Below are positions 1-11,417 of a stretch of DNA of 64,000 nt, in pieces (within the stretch, counting starts at the first letter, position 1; every line of letters begins with the position of its first letter). Source of the DNA: Rhodoferax sp. GW822-FHT02A01 (lineage in GTDB: Bacteria; Pseudomonadota; Gammaproteobacteria; Burkholderiales; Burkholderiaceae_C); NCBI RefSeq assembly GCF_038784515.1, contig NZ_CP152376.1, positions 3,100,001 through 3,164,000 of the forward strand, read 5' to 3'. The translations under genes and the position numbers were made by a program. The notes below the pieces were generated by a model that saw only the letters and a program-made list of their open reading frames with translations, did not search any database and was not told where the DNA came from.

Positions 1-233
1 ACACCTTCATCAGTTGCTACCCCAATGCAGGTCTGCCCAACCCCATGGCGGAGACCGGATTCGACGAGACACCGGAAGTCACCAGCCGGCTGTTGCACGA
101 GTTTGCGCAGGAGGGGCTGGTCAACATCGTGGGCGGCTGTTGCGGCACCACGCCCCAGCACATCAGCGCGATTGCCCGGGAAGTCAGCCCGTTTTCTCCG
201 CGCACGCTGCACCAGGCGGCTTTCTACCGTTAG
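1..233 (+). CDS. metH: Homocysteine S-methyltransferase half of split MetH, 3' end only
   Basis: This is the C-terminal end of a zinc-dependent homocysteine/methylcobalamin methyltransferase domain; the 5' part lies outside the window. The frame opens at base 3 and ends at the stop before 234. The visible tail carries [12 protein letters not shown] and [11 protein letters not shown]. The paired cysteines of GGCCGTTP are two of the Zn ligands that activate homocysteine in the MetH/BHMT family. The protein ends shortly after this domain, so the homocysteine domain is a separate polypeptide from the folate/B12/AdoMet part encoded next, a split known in Comamonadaceae. An isolated homocysteine methyltransferase is less likely given the neighbour. 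Confidence 0.85.
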   Translation, partial: TFISCYPNAGLPNPMAETGFDETPEVTSRLLHEFAQEGLVNIVGGCCGTTPQHISAIAREVSPFSPRTLHQAAFYR

Positions 234-242
234 AATCGCCGC

Positions 243-323
243 TCATCCAAGGAGCGTTGCAGTGCGGGCGAGGGCCCCACCAGGCTTGGATCTGCACTTT
301 CATTGCAACGACGCTCACCTGAT
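243..323 (+). promoter_or_regulatory. S-adenosylhomocysteine (SAH) riboswitch
   Basis: The spacer between the two metH halves folds like the SAH riboswitch known upstream of ahcY and metH in proteobacteria. ATCCAAG (245-251) pairs with CTTGGAT (285-291). GAGCG-TTGCA (252-261) pairs with TGCAA (304-308) and CGCTC (312-316), giving the pseudoknotted H-type layout. The conserved AAGGAGCG, CAGGCTTGG and CGCTCACCTG blocks are present. In this class SAH binding turns expression on, so MetH synthesis would rise when SAH accumulates. The element ends about 20 bases before the metH start codon. Confidence 0.85.
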
Positions 324-344
324 ATTCCTACATCGGTGAGTCAC

Positions 345-3083
<2,739 letters not shown>

Positions 3084-3107
3084 GCGAAAGGCCGGTTGCA
3101 GCCAGAG

Positions 3108-4019
3108 TCAAGGGGCCGAATGTCTCGTCAGGAACGGTAATGCGTGTTGAAGCACTTCGTCGGGTGCCTCTTCTGCCATCAAGTGCCCACAATCAATCGT
3201 GGCCCCTTCGACCTGATCGGCCCAGGTTCTCCAGATTTCTTCCGGGGTGGGGCTGGCGGTCGCTGATTTGTTCCACAAGATCTGAACGGGGCAAGCTACT
3301 TTGTGGCCGTTAGCCAAATCCACTTTGTCATGCTCGAGGTCAATGGAAGCGGCGGCTCGGTATTCTTCCATCATGGCGTGCCGCACGGACTCCCTTGCAA
3401 ATGCGCGGTGGTACTCCGCACGGCACTCGGAATGGATGGCTGACTCTTCCACCACCATGTTGCGCAAAGTCCAGTCCAGAAAGTAAGAGGGATCGGAGCG
3501 CAACAGGCGCTCTGGCAGATCAAAGGGCTGGGCAAAGAGATACCAATGAAATGCCTTCATCCCAAATGCCATGTTGGCCCGGCTCCACATTTCCGCAGTG
3601 GGGACCACGGTCAGGGAGGTAAAGCAATTGACCGCTTGCGGGGCATCAAGACACATTCGGTAGCCGACCCGTGCACCACGGTCATGGCCCATCACCGCGA
3701 AGCGTGAAAACCCGAGCGACTGCATCAGGGCCAAGTTGTCCAGGGCCATGGTTCTCTTGCTGTATTGCGTATGCTGTGCGTCACCCGAAGGCCCCACGCT
3801 GTCGCCGTAACCTCTCAGGTCAGGAGCGATCACGGTGAAGTGCTTTGCCAGCGCAGGCACTATTCGATGCCACGCCACATGGGTTTGAGGATAGCCATGC
3901 AAAAGCAGCAGAGGTGGTCCACTACCGCCCACTTCAGCGTGAATCACGGCCTGTCCGTGATGAACCTGGTGGACTTTGAAGTTGTGAAAGAACGGCTTTG
4001 GAAGAGTCATCTCGCCCAT
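3108..4019 (-). CDS. Haloacetate dehalogenase-like alpha/beta hydrolase
   Basis: A 303-residue alpha/beta-hydrolase of the haloacetate dehalogenase/epoxide hydrolase group. LLLHGYPQTHVAW supplies the oxyanion region. GHDRGARVGYR carries the nucleophilic aspartate followed by the two arginines that bind carboxylate in fluoroacetate dehalogenases. FHWYLFAQP matches the halide-pocket His-Trp pair, and GHLMAEEAP provides the catalytic histidine. That combination favours 2-haloacid (for example haloacetate) hydrolysis over epoxides, but the substrate is inferred. It is convergent with metH and 24 bases from it. An alternative start three codons inside (4010) is possible. No signal peptide is visible, so it is probably cytosolic. 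Confidence 0.82.
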   Translation of the reverse strand: MGEMTLPKPFFHNFKVHQVHHGQAVIHAEVGGSGPPLLLLHGYPQTHVAWHRIVPALAKHFTVIAPDLRGYGDSVGPSGDAQHTQYSKRTMALDNLALMQSLGFSRFAVMGHDRGARVGYRMCLDAPQAVNCFTSLTVVPTAEMWSRANMAFGMKAFHWYLFAQPFDLPERLLRSDPSYFLDWTLRNMVVEESAIHSECRAEYHRAFARESVRHAMMEEYRAAASIDLEHDKVDLANGHKVACPVQILWNKSATASPTPEEIWRTWADQVEGATIDCGHLMAEEAPDEVLQHALPFLTRHSAP

Positions 4020-4088
4020 CGTAGAGCAAAGCGAATGGGCGTGCTTCTTCCGTGTCGATTACAGATTGGGTTGAAGCATTGCCCGTCG

Positions 4089-4559
4089 TTACCAGCGCAG
4101 GCCCAATCGCTCAAACAACCGACTCAGCACAAACAGTGGCCCCACCCAGAGGTACTGCACATCTTCCAGAAACGAAGGCTTCTTGCCCTCGATGCGGTGG
4201 CCTATGAACTGGAAGATCCAGGCCACCACAAATACCGTGACGCACACCGGCAGCAAAATCCCTTTGGCGTTCAGGCCCGCAAGGATGGCCAGCATGACTA
4301 CGGTGATGGCCATCATGGTGACCAGGAATATCTTCGACAGGCGCCAGTAGTACACCAGGCTGGCCGCCAGAAATAGCAGGGCCGCCCATGGGCTGAGTGC
4401 GTACAGAAGGCCCACCAGGCTGAGCATGATGCAGGGTATGGCCACGTAGTGGATGCGCTCGTTGCGCGGGTTGCGGTGGCTGCTGGCGTAGTGCGCCAGC
4501 AACTGGTCCACGCGGCGGGTGGGCGTGCTCGCAGTGTCGGGTTCCAGTGCGGTGGTCAT
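4089..4559 (-). CDS. Mpo1-like (DUF962) membrane protein
   Basis: A 156-residue protein of the Mpo1/YGL010w family. The yeast member is an Fe(II)-dependent dioxygenase that alpha-oxidises 2-hydroxy fatty acids. The conserved HYASSHRNPRNERIH block and the later QFIGHRIEGKKPSF block supply the histidines expected of the family, and about four hydrophobic segments sit between and after them. It is the last gene of an overlapping operon: its ATG overlaps the stop of the upstream FAD oxidoreductase by four bases (4556-4559). A role in membrane lipid turnover is inferred from the family and from the CDP-alcohol transferase at the head of the operon. Confidence 0.8.
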   Translation of the reverse strand: MTTALEPDTASTPTRRVDQLLAHYASSHRNPRNERIHYVAIPCIMLSLVGLLYALSPWAALLFLAASLVYYWRLSKIFLVTMMAITVVMLAILAGLNAKGILLPVCVTVFVVAWIFQFIGHRIEGKKPSFLEDVQYLWVGPLFVLSRLFERLGLRW

Positions 4560-5671
4560 ACAGTCTCCCTAAAGCGCCGCACAAAGCGGCGGTCAATCCA
4601 GTCCTTGAGTCGCCAGACCCAGTAACCCTGCGCACTGTACTGTCCCCAGCTGGCAATGGCAAAGCCGGCGCCACAGGAAATCAGGTTGAGCGTGTGCTCG
4701 GGCGGCTGGTGCTCCACCAGGGGCTGACCCTGCAGCGCCGCATGCAGGTTGGTGGCCAGCGCCGGGCCGCTGCGCACGGCATAGACACCGCTGCGGGCCA
4801 GCGTGCGGTCGGTGCGGCTGCTGACATCGCCTGCGGCAAACACCATGGTGTGGCTGGTGGAGCGCTGGCAGGCGTCCACCGCCACAAAGCCGTGCGCGTC
4901 CAGCGCCAGCCCACTGTTTGCCAGCCATGCTGGCGCCTGCGCACCGGTGGCGATGATGGGCACGTCGCAGGCCAGGGTGGCACCGCTGGCCAGTGCCACT
5001 TCCCCTGCGCGCACACCACATGCACTGTCGCGCAGGATGGTGATGCGGCGCTTTTGCAATGCCGCGTGGATGCGGGCCTGCACGTTGGGCGGATAGCCTA
5101 CGCCCGGCACGGCATCACCGCACAGCAGGGTGAGCGCTGCGTCGGGCAAGCGCTGGCGAATCGCCATCACCAGCTCGACCCCGGCAGCACCGGCACCGAC
5201 CACGGCAATGCGCAGTGGCCGCGCCTCGCCCATGGCCGCCACCTTGGGCCAGAGCACGCCAAAGGCTTCGATGGGGCGCACGAACAGGGCATGTTCGCGC
5301 GCGCCCGGCATGGCCGCTTCCAGCAGTGCGCGGTTGTGTACCGGCCCGGTATTGATGGATGCCCAGTCGTAGTGCAGCACGCTGCCGTCGTCCAGGGTCA
5401 CGGTCTGGGCGCTTGCATCCAGGCCGCGCACGCTGCGCGCTATCCAGCGGATGCCGCTGCGGCGCACCAGCGGCTCCAGCGGAATCACGCAGTCCTCCAG
5501 TGCATAGCGTCCGGCCACAAAACCCGGCACCATGCCCGAATACAGCTGCCGGTCATACGGCGCAATCAGCGTGACCTGGGCGCCGGACCAAGGCGCCCCG
5601 GCCATCTGCGCCAGCACCTGCACGTGGGCATGACCTGCGCCCAGCAGCAGCAACTGGCGCGCCGGACTCAA
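4556..5671 (-). CDS. NDH-2/SelD-associated type FAD-dependent oxidoreductase
   Basis: A pyridine-nucleotide-disulphide-fold flavoprotein of about 371 residues. It starts with the FAD dinucleotide-binding motif LLLLGAGHAHVQVL, where GHAHV is typical of the NDH-2-like oxidoreductases sometimes fused to SelD. A second Rossmann motif, IAVVGAGAAGVELV, binds NAD(P)H, and VFAAGDV contacts the flavin near the C terminus. There is no CxxxxC redox pair. I prefer the TTG at 5671, which overlaps the upstream stop as TTGA and directly precedes the FAD motif. An in-frame ATG at 5740 would add 23 poorly conserved residues. It is the third gene of the operon. The physiological acceptor, perhaps quinone, is unknown. 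Confidence 0.8.
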   Translation of the reverse strand: MSPARQLLLLGAGHAHVQVLAQMAGAPWSGAQVTLIAPYDRQLYSGMVPGFVAGRYALEDCVIPLEPLVRRSGIRWIARSVRGLDASAQTVTLDDGSVLHYDWASINTGPVHNRALLEAAMPGAREHALFVRPIEAFGVLWPKVAAMGEARPLRIAVVGAGAAGVELVMAIRQRLPDAALTLLCGDAVPGVGYPPNVQARIHAALQKRRITILRDSACGVRAGEVALASGATLACDVPIIATGAQAPAWLANSGLALDAHGFVAVDACQRSTSHTMVFAAGDVSSRTDRTLARSGVYAVRSGPALATNLHAALQGQPLVEHQPPEHTLNLISCGAGFAIASWGQYSAQGYWVWRLKDWIDRRFVRRFRETV

Positions 5672-7827
5672 CCGCGCCTCCAGGCATGGAAGCGTTCCAC
5701 CCACTGCAGCAGCCTTTGCGGCTGGTGCGCGCGCCGCCATTGGCCCGCTGCATATTTGTTGGCCTCGGCCATGGTGGGGTAGGTGTGCACCGTGCCCAGA
5801 ATCTTGTTGAGTCCCAGGCCGTGCTGCATGGCCAGCACGTATTCGGCCAGCAGTTCGGCAGCCTGCGCGCCCACGATGGTGGCGCCCAGGATGCGGTCCT
5901 TGCCTGGCACTGTGAGCACTTTGACAAACCCGCGCGCCTCGCCGTCGGCAATGGCGCGGTCCAGGTCATCCAGTACATAGCGGGTGACTTCATAGGCAAT
6001 GCCCTGTGCAGTCGCTTCCTGCTCGTTCAGGCCCACGCGGGCGACCTCGGGGTCGGTGAAGCTAGCTTGCGGAATCGCCTGGTAGTTGACGCGAAAGCGC
6101 TTGAAGTCACCAAACAGCGCATTGACCGCGGCATACCAAGCCTGGTGCGAGGCCACATGGGTGAACTGGTAGGGCCCGGCCACATCGCCTGCCGCATAGA
6201 TGTTGGGGTAGACGGTTTGCAGCGTGTCGTCGGTGATGATGGTCTTGTCGGTGGCGATGCCCAGCGCTTCCAGCCCATAGCCGGTAAGGCGCGCCTTGCG
6301 GCCCACGGCGCAGAGCAACTGGTCAAACGGCATGCGTACCTCCTGCCCGTGGTGGGACAGCACCAGTACCTTGGCGTCTCCCAAGCGTTCGCAGCGCAGC
6401 GCCTGGTGGCTGGTGAGTACCTGCACGCCGTCGGCCTCCAGACTGGCTTGCACCACGGCGCTCACTTCTTCGTCTTCGCGCAGCAGCAGGCGCGGCGCCA
6501 TTTCCACCTGGATCACATCGGCGCCCAGGCGCGCAAAGGCCTGCGACAGCTCGCAACCAATCGGCCCGCCACCCAGCACCACCCAGCGCTTGGGCAGCAC
6601 GTCCAACGTGGCCAAATGCTCCCACAGGGTGTCGCTGGTGAGGTAGCCCACCTCCTCCAGGCCTGGCAGCGCGGGCACCACGGGTTGTGCGCCTGCGGCA
6701 ATCACAATGCTGCGGGTGCTCAAGGTCTGCCGGCTGCCGTCTGTGCGCTGTATTTCCACCGTCCAGGGATTGGTGATGCGGGCATAGCCTTGCACCACGT
6801 CCACACCCAGATCGGTATAGCGCGCCACGCTGTCATGCGGCGCAATGTCGGCAATCACCTGCTGCACCCGCTGCATCACCGCCTTGAAATCCACCACCGG
6901 CGCGGCAGAAAGACCGTAGTCGCGGGCACGGCGCATCTGGTGCGCGGCCTTGGCGCTGCGTATCAGCGCCTTGCTGGGAACGCAGCCGTAGTTGAGGCAG
7001 TCGCCGCCCATGACCTTGGCTTCCACCAGCGTGACCTTGGCCTTGACCGCTGCGGCAATATAGGCCGCCACCAATCCGCCCGAGCCCGCACCGATCACCA
7101 CCAGGTTGCGGTCAAAGCGGGCAGGGCGCACGCTGCGCCAGCGCGCCAGCACGCGCAGCCGCTCCATGTGGCGCACGATGCGCCGCACCACCAGGGGCAA
7201 CAGGCCCAGCAGTGCCAGCGACCCCAGCAGCGCGGGGCTGGCTGCGTCCGACAGGCTGCGCAGCGAGCCGAGCTGGATACCCGCATTCACAAACGCGGCC
7301 GTTCCCACCAGCATGCCCAGCTGGCTGACCCAGTAAAAGGTCCAGCTGTTGATGGACGTGAGCCCCATGCCCAGGTTGATCAGGAAGAACGGCACCACCG
7401 GAATCAGCCGCAGGCTCAGCAGATAGAGCGCTCCGGCGCGCTCCACTCCGGCGTTGATCTCCTTGAGCGGTATGGCAAAGCGGGTCTGTACCGTATCGCG
7501 CAGCAGCCAGCGCGCCACCCAGAACGACACGGTGGCACCCATGCTGGATGCAAACGACACCAGCAACAGCCCCCAGAAGAAACCGAAGATCGCACCCCCC
7601 GCCAGTGTCAGCAACACAGCCCCGGGCAGCGACAGTGCTGCCACCAACAGGTACATGGCAAAGTAGGCGGCGCGTACCTGCCAGGGGTGCTCTGCGTATA
7701 GCGCTGCAAAGTCCTGCTGGCGCTGTTGCAGATAGTGCAGGTTCAGGTATTGGTTCAGGTCCAGCGTGAAGAAAAGGGTGCCGACAACCAGCAGCAAGGC
7801 GATCACGATCCAGCGAGTGGCCTTCAT
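5668..7827 (-). CDS. Fusion of VTT/TVP38 membrane domain with mercuric-reductase-like FAD oxidoreductase
   Basis: A two-part protein of 719 residues. Residues 1 to about 230 form a VTT (DedA/TVP38/TMEM64) membrane domain with several hydrophobic helices and the motif LTLAGGAIFGFFWG. From about residue 240 comes a class I pyridine-nucleotide disulphide oxidoreductase: FAD motif VVIGAGSGGLVAAY, redox-active GGDCLNYGCVPSK, NAD motif VVLGGGPIGCELSQAF and a C-terminal dimerisation domain. MerA-type cysteine tails are absent, so mercury reduction is not implied. The ATG at 7827 overlaps the upstream stop (ATGA); earlier in-frame starts would lie inside that gene. The enzyme domain is thereby anchored to the inner membrane. 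Confidence 0.88.
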   Translation of the reverse strand: MKATRWIVIALLLVVGTLFFTLDLNQYLNLHYLQQRQQDFAALYAEHPWQVRAAYFAMYLLVAALSLPGAVLLTLAGGAIFGFFWGLLLVSFASSMGATVSFWVARWLLRDTVQTRFAIPLKEINAGVERAGALYLLSLRLIPVVPFFLINLGMGLTSINSWTFYWVSQLGMLVGTAAFVNAGIQLGSLRSLSDAASPALLGSLALLGLLPLVVRRIVRHMERLRVLARWRSVRPARFDRNLVVIGAGSGGLVAAYIAAAVKAKVTLVEAKVMGGDCLNYGCVPSKALIRSAKAAHQMRRARDYGLSAAPVVDFKAVMQRVQQVIADIAPHDSVARYTDLGVDVVQGYARITNPWTVEIQRTDGSRQTLSTRSIVIAAGAQPVVPALPGLEEVGYLTSDTLWEHLATLDVLPKRWVVLGGGPIGCELSQAFARLGADVIQVEMAPRLLLREDEEVSAVVQASLEADGVQVLTSHQALRCERLGDAKVLVLSHHGQEVRMPFDQLLCAVGRKARLTGYGLEALGIATDKTIITDDTLQTVYPNIYAAGDVAGPYQFTHVASHQAWYAAVNALFGDFKRFRVNYQAIPQASFTDPEVARVGLNEQEATAQGIAYEVTRYVLDDLDRAIADGEARGFVKVLTVPGKDRILGATIVGAQAAELLAEYVLAMQHGLGLNKILGTVHTYPTMAEANKYAAGQWRRAHQPQRLLQWVERFHAWRRG

Positions 7828-8429
7828 TGAAAAGCCCTCCAGCCCCAGACGATGCGGGTCGCAGTGGTGATGGCACACAGGGCCGCAAAACCGTAGGCCA
7901 GCACGGCAAAGTGCTGCGGCCACAGGCACATGGCAAGGAACACACCCAAGGTCTCGGTTGCCTCGGTCAGGCCGCCCAGGAAGTAGATCGACTTGTCGGG
8001 GTAGTCGGTGTTGTCCATGCCGCGCTTGGCAGCCAGTGCGGCAAAGGCCAGAAAGCTGGAGCTGGTGCCCATGAAGGCGGTCAGCAAAACGGCAGCGGGC
8101 AGGGCGTTGCTGACGGGCTGCGCCAGCGCAAAGGCCAGTGGAATGCTGGCGTAAAACAGAAAGTCCAGCGCAATGTCCAGAAAGCCGCCCGCATCACTGG
8201 CGCGCGTCTGCCGGGCCACGGCGCCATCCAGTGCATCACAGCTGCGCGACAGCAGGATCAGGACCGTCCCCGGCGCGTACCTGGCGCTGGCGATGCAGGC
8301 CGCCGCACCCAGGCCCAGTGCAAAGCCCAGCAGGCTGATGCTGTTGGCACCAATCCCCATGCGCGCCAGCACCACGGCAGCTGCTGTCACCGGTTTGCGC
8401 AACAAACGCACGGCAAGGCGGTCTAGCAT
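7824..8429 (-). CDS. CDP-alcohol phosphatidyltransferase family protein
   Basis: A 201-residue integral membrane enzyme that joins an alcohol head group to a CDP-activated lipid. The family signature DG-x2-AR-x8-G-x3-D-x3-D is complete (DGAVARQTRASDAGGFLDIALD, written here to show spacing), with all the metal-binding aspartates present. About six hydrophobic segments follow. The acceptor alcohol cannot be read from sequence. The start at 8429 (MLDRLAVRLL) fits family length; the reading frame stays open further upstream but looks non-coding. It is the first gene of a tightly packed four-gene operon reading leftwards, with four-base overlaps linking at least the first three junctions. Confidence 0.82.
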   Translation of the reverse strand: MLDRLAVRLLRKPVTAAAVVLARMGIGANSISLLGFALGLGAAACIASARYAPGTVLILLSRSCDALDGAVARQTRASDAGGFLDIALDFLFYASIPLAFALAQPVSNALPAAVLLTAFMGTSSSFLAFAALAAKRGMDNTDYPDKSIYFLGGLTEATETLGVFLAMCLWPQHFAVLAYGFAALCAITTATRIVWGWRAFQ

Positions 8430-8595
8430 GGAAGGGTGGGGTTGGGCATGGCAGGCTGCATGGTAACGTGCTCCTGCGGGTTGTTTGATGGCGGTCAACG
8501 AAGGTTTGTGACAAAGGTCCATATTGAGAGGTAGGGCTGTGCACCCGGTCCATGTGGGCAGAGGCAGACCTTGTGGACGCAATGAAAGGACCATC

Positions 8596-9162
8596 ATGCA
8601 TGCTTCTTTGGAAACCATGGCACTACGCGATGCCATTCAGGGGCGCCGGTCGGTTCGTACCTTTGGCCCCGAACAGATAGAACGAACCACATTGCTGGAA
8701 CTGTTGGAACTGGCGGTCCAAGCCCCTACGGCCATGCACCTGGAGCCCTGGGGGTTCATCGTGGTGCAGGACAAGAAAGTGCTGCAGCGCATTTCCGAAC
8801 AAGCGCTGAGCGGCATGGCGGATCTGCCCCCCAGCTTGCACCGCGACCAGGACGGGATGGCTGATGTGTTTCACGGAGCGCCTACCCTGGTCGTGATCTG
8901 CGCCCCGAGTGCCGCGCGCTTTTCCCAGGCGGATTGCTGGCTGGCGGCGCAGAACCTGATGCTCGGTGCCTACGCCATGGGCCTTGGCACCTGCGTCATC
9001 GGCATGTCGGTTGCAACGCTCAACTCGCCGCCGATCCGTGCCCTCATCGGGTTGCCGCCGGATGTAGAGGCAGTGGCGCCTATCATCGTCGGGCAACCGC
9101 TGGCGGTGCCGCCAGCGGTCGGTCGCAAGGCGCCGCGCATTGCCTCCTGGATTGCAGGCTGA
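8596..9162 (+). CDS. Nitroreductase-family FMN oxidoreductase
   Basis: A 188-residue nitroreductase-fold flavoprotein. The FMN-phosphate contacts RRSVRTF near residue 17 and the APTAMHLEPWGFIVV stretch are typical, as is the GLGTCVIG loop in the C-terminal half. Such enzymes use NAD(P)H to reduce nitro compounds, quinones or flavins, and the substrate here is not evident. The ATG at 8596 is preceded by GAAAGGA at proper spacing, while the open frame upstream has no good site. The next gene starts inside or just after its 3' end, so the two are probably cotranscribed. Confidence 0.82.
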   Translation: MHASLETMALRDAIQGRRSVRTFGPEQIERTTLLELLELAVQAPTAMHLEPWGFIVVQDKKVLQRISEQALSGMADLPPSLHRDQDGMADVFHGAPTLVVICAPSAARFSQADCWLAAQNLMLGAYAMGLGTCVIGMSVATLNSPPIRALIGLPPDVEAVAPIIVGQPLAVPPAVGRKAPRIASWIAG

Positions 9163-9811
9163 CGCTGACGAGGAGCACATCATTCCATCACGTCCTGCAC
9201 TGGCCCAATACCGCATGCGTGCCAACGCATACGACATGGAGTTGCTCGCCTTCGAATCCCTGCGCCGCGATGCCATTGAACAGCTGGACCTCAAGCCCGG
9301 CGACACGGTGCTGGATGTGGGTTGCGGCACGGGCCTGAGCTTCGAGCGGCTGCAGCAGATCATCGGGACGGAAGGCCGCATTGTTGCGATCGAGCAGTGT
9401 CCCGAGATGATGGAGCGGGCGCGCCAGCGTGTGCAGGACAAGGGCTGGACCAATGTCACGCTGCTGACTTCAACCGTGGCCGATGCCCTGATCCCCTGCA
9501 TGGCCGATGCTGCCTTGTTCATCTTCACCCACGACATACTCCGTCAGCCCGAAGCCGTGCGGCGCGTGCTGCTGCACCTCAAGCCGCACGCCAATGTGGT
9601 TGCGGTGGGCCTGAACTGGGCCTCACCCTGGGAAGTGGCAACCAACTGCTGGGTACTGATGGCCGCCCTCTATTCGGTGACCTCGCTGGAAGGGTTGGCG
9701 GCGCCCTGGAGCCTGCTGGCCGATCAGCTCGGCACGATGGAAGTCCAGCAGATGGGTGGACTGTTTACCGCAGTGAAACACGGGGCCGCAGTTCTGGCCA
9801 ATGACGGCTAG
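9140..9811 (+). CDS. Class I SAM-dependent methyltransferase
   Basis: A Rossmann-fold methyltransferase of up to 223 residues. Motif I, VLDVGCGTGLSF, lies about 30 residues after a conserved YRMRANAYD entry helix. Acidic IVAIEQCPEMM follows as motif II. The substrate is unknown; the family includes small-molecule and phospholipid methylases. The start is uncertain. A TTG at 9140 overlaps the nitroreductase gene, an ATG at 9215 would drop residues that look conserved, and the only good Shine-Dalgarno (GAGGAG, 9169-9174) precedes ATC/ATT codons. The stop overlaps the stop of the convergent downstream gene by four bases. Confidence 0.75.
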   Translation: MPPGLQADADEEHIIPSRPALAQYRMRANAYDMELLAFESLRRDAIEQLDLKPGDTVLDVGCGTGLSFERLQQIIGTEGRIVAIEQCPEMMERARQRVQDKGWTNVTLLTSTVADALIPCMADAALFIFTHDILRQPEAVRRVLLHLKPHANVVAVGLNWASPWEVATNCWVLMAALYSVTSLEGLAAPWSLLADQLGTMEVQQMGGLFTAVKHGAAVLANDG

Positions 9812-11307
9812 GCCGGTTCAGTAACCGGCCACACGGGCTCATCCGGTTGCAGGGGCTCTACTGCAGCAAGCTGCGCGTCCAGCACCTGCAGCGAGGCTTC
9901 GGATGCGTCGTCTCCCCGCTGCGCACGCTCCTGTATCCGCTTGCGCAATTCGTCCTGGCTAGCGCCCGGCGCCAGGATGCAAAAGCGTGCGTGGTGGCTG
10001 CGGGCCAGCTGGTGAAAGGCATCGCGTTGGGCGCGCTGCAAGAAGGTTCCATCCACCAGCACCGACCAGCCGGCGTGCAGCAGCGTGTCGGCCATGGAAA
10101 GCAGCTGGGTGTAGGTGGCCTCGTTGGCCTGTGGCGAATAGACACCGGCATTCAATGCGGAAGCGCTGGAAGCCAGCGCAGGAATGTGGAACGCACGCTT
10201 GCGTTCCAGGTCGGTGCGCAGACGCAGGATGGCGGGCTGCGCGTCATCCAGCAGTAGTTGGTTGGACGCATAGGTTTTGCCACAGCCGGACACACCGTGG
10301 GTGATGATCAGCTGCAGTTCAGCTGGTGCCGCCAGCTGCTCTGCCAGCGCAATGCACTCCAGGGCATGTTCCTTGGGTTCACCGTGCTGCAGGTAGTGCA
10401 CCATGGCCACCTTGGCCCGCACCAGCGCACGGTACACCGCATAAAAGCGCAGCAGCGGGGCACAGGCATAGTCGCCGCTCTGGGCCAGCACCTCATTCAC
10501 AAACCAGTGCGCCAGACCCGGCTGGTGCTGGGCCAACAGATCCTGGTAGGTAAAGGCAATGTCGCTGGCCACATCGATCCAGCGCAACTCGTCGTTGAAC
10601 TCCAGACAGTCAAACAGGCGTATGCCGCCGTCCATCAACACCAGATTGGCCAGGTGCAGATCACCGTGGCATTCACGTACGAACCCGGTCTGCTTGCGCG
10701 CCTGCAGTAGTGGGGTCAGTTGTGCAAATTGCTGCCGGGTCCAGTCGCGCAGGGCCAGCAACTTTTGTTGTACTCGTGGCTCGGGCAGCGCCTTCTGCAG
10801 ATCATCAAAATTCTGCAGGGCCTGGTCCAGCACCGCAGCGGGCGCGCCAAATGCCGAGTCCGCTGGCGCGACGGCAGCCTGTGCGTGGAAGTCCGCCACG
10901 CTGTGCGCCAGATTGCTCACGAGTTCGGGTGTTAGTTCACCACGTGCGCACACATGGTCCAGCCTGGCCTCCTGATCGAAGCGGCGCATCTTCACAGCGT
11001 ACTCCAGCGGCGGGCCCTTGCCTTGCCAGAGCGGGACCTCTTCCGTGTGGAAGATGCCCACCACTTCCAGGTAGATGTCCGGCGAGAAGCGCTGGTTCAG
11101 CCGCAGTTCCTCATCGCAGAAATGCTTGCGCAGCTCCAGTGTGCTGAAGTCCAGAAAAGACAGCTTGACCGGCTTCTTGATCTTGTAGGCAAAGTCACCG
11201 GCCAGCAGCACCCAGGAGATGTGGGTTTCCACAAGACTGACTTGCGTCACGCCCTCGCCATAGCGTTCGGGCGCGAGCAGCGATTGGATCAGCACAGGCA
11301 ATTGCAT
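9808..11307 (-). CDS. Bifunctional aminoglycoside-phosphotransferase-like / P-loop kinase-like ATPase
   Basis: A 499-residue two-domain protein. The N-terminal part (about 1-320) resembles the aminoglycoside phosphotransferase/choline kinase fold, with ECHGDLHLANLVL as the catalytic loop and IRLFDCLEFND as the metal-binding motif. The C-terminal part (about 325-499) is a small P-loop NTPase with Walker A THGVSGCGKTYAS. This fusion recurs in proteobacteria as a bifunctional APH/ATP-binding protein without an established substrate, so antibiotic resistance should not be assumed. The ATG at 11307 is preceded on its strand by GAGGA; the longer open frame upstream lacks a good site. Confidence 0.8.
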   Translation of the reverse strand: MQLPVLIQSLLAPERYGEGVTQVSLVETHISWVLLAGDFAYKIKKPVKLSFLDFSTLELRKHFCDEELRLNQRFSPDIYLEVVGIFHTEEVPLWQGKGPPLEYAVKMRRFDQEARLDHVCARGELTPELVSNLAHSVADFHAQAAVAPADSAFGAPAAVLDQALQNFDDLQKALPEPRVQQKLLALRDWTRQQFAQLTPLLQARKQTGFVRECHGDLHLANLVLMDGGIRLFDCLEFNDELRWIDVASDIAFTYQDLLAQHQPGLAHWFVNEVLAQSGDYACAPLLRFYAVYRALVRAKVAMVHYLQHGEPKEHALECIALAEQLAAPAELQLIITHGVSGCGKTYASNQLLLDDAQPAILRLRTDLERKRAFHIPALASSASALNAGVYSPQANEATYTQLLSMADTLLHAGWSVLVDGTFLQRAQRDAFHQLARSHHARFCILAPGASQDELRKRIQERAQRGDDASEASLQVLDAQLAAVEPLQPDEPVWPVTEPA

Positions 11308-11417
11308 GGGAAATCCTCGGGGGGAGGCGGCCACAGGCCTCAGATTCGATGGTGATGCCTTTTGCCCCACGTCGTCTTGAGAAATGTCAATTGAGTCAGT
11401 GTGCGCGCATTGCTTTG

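Noticed and set aside
5686..7701. A 671-codon plus-strand frame over the VTT-oxidoreductase fusion
   Set aside because: Composition is that of an antisense shadow; the minus strand carries complete FAD, redox and NAD motifs.
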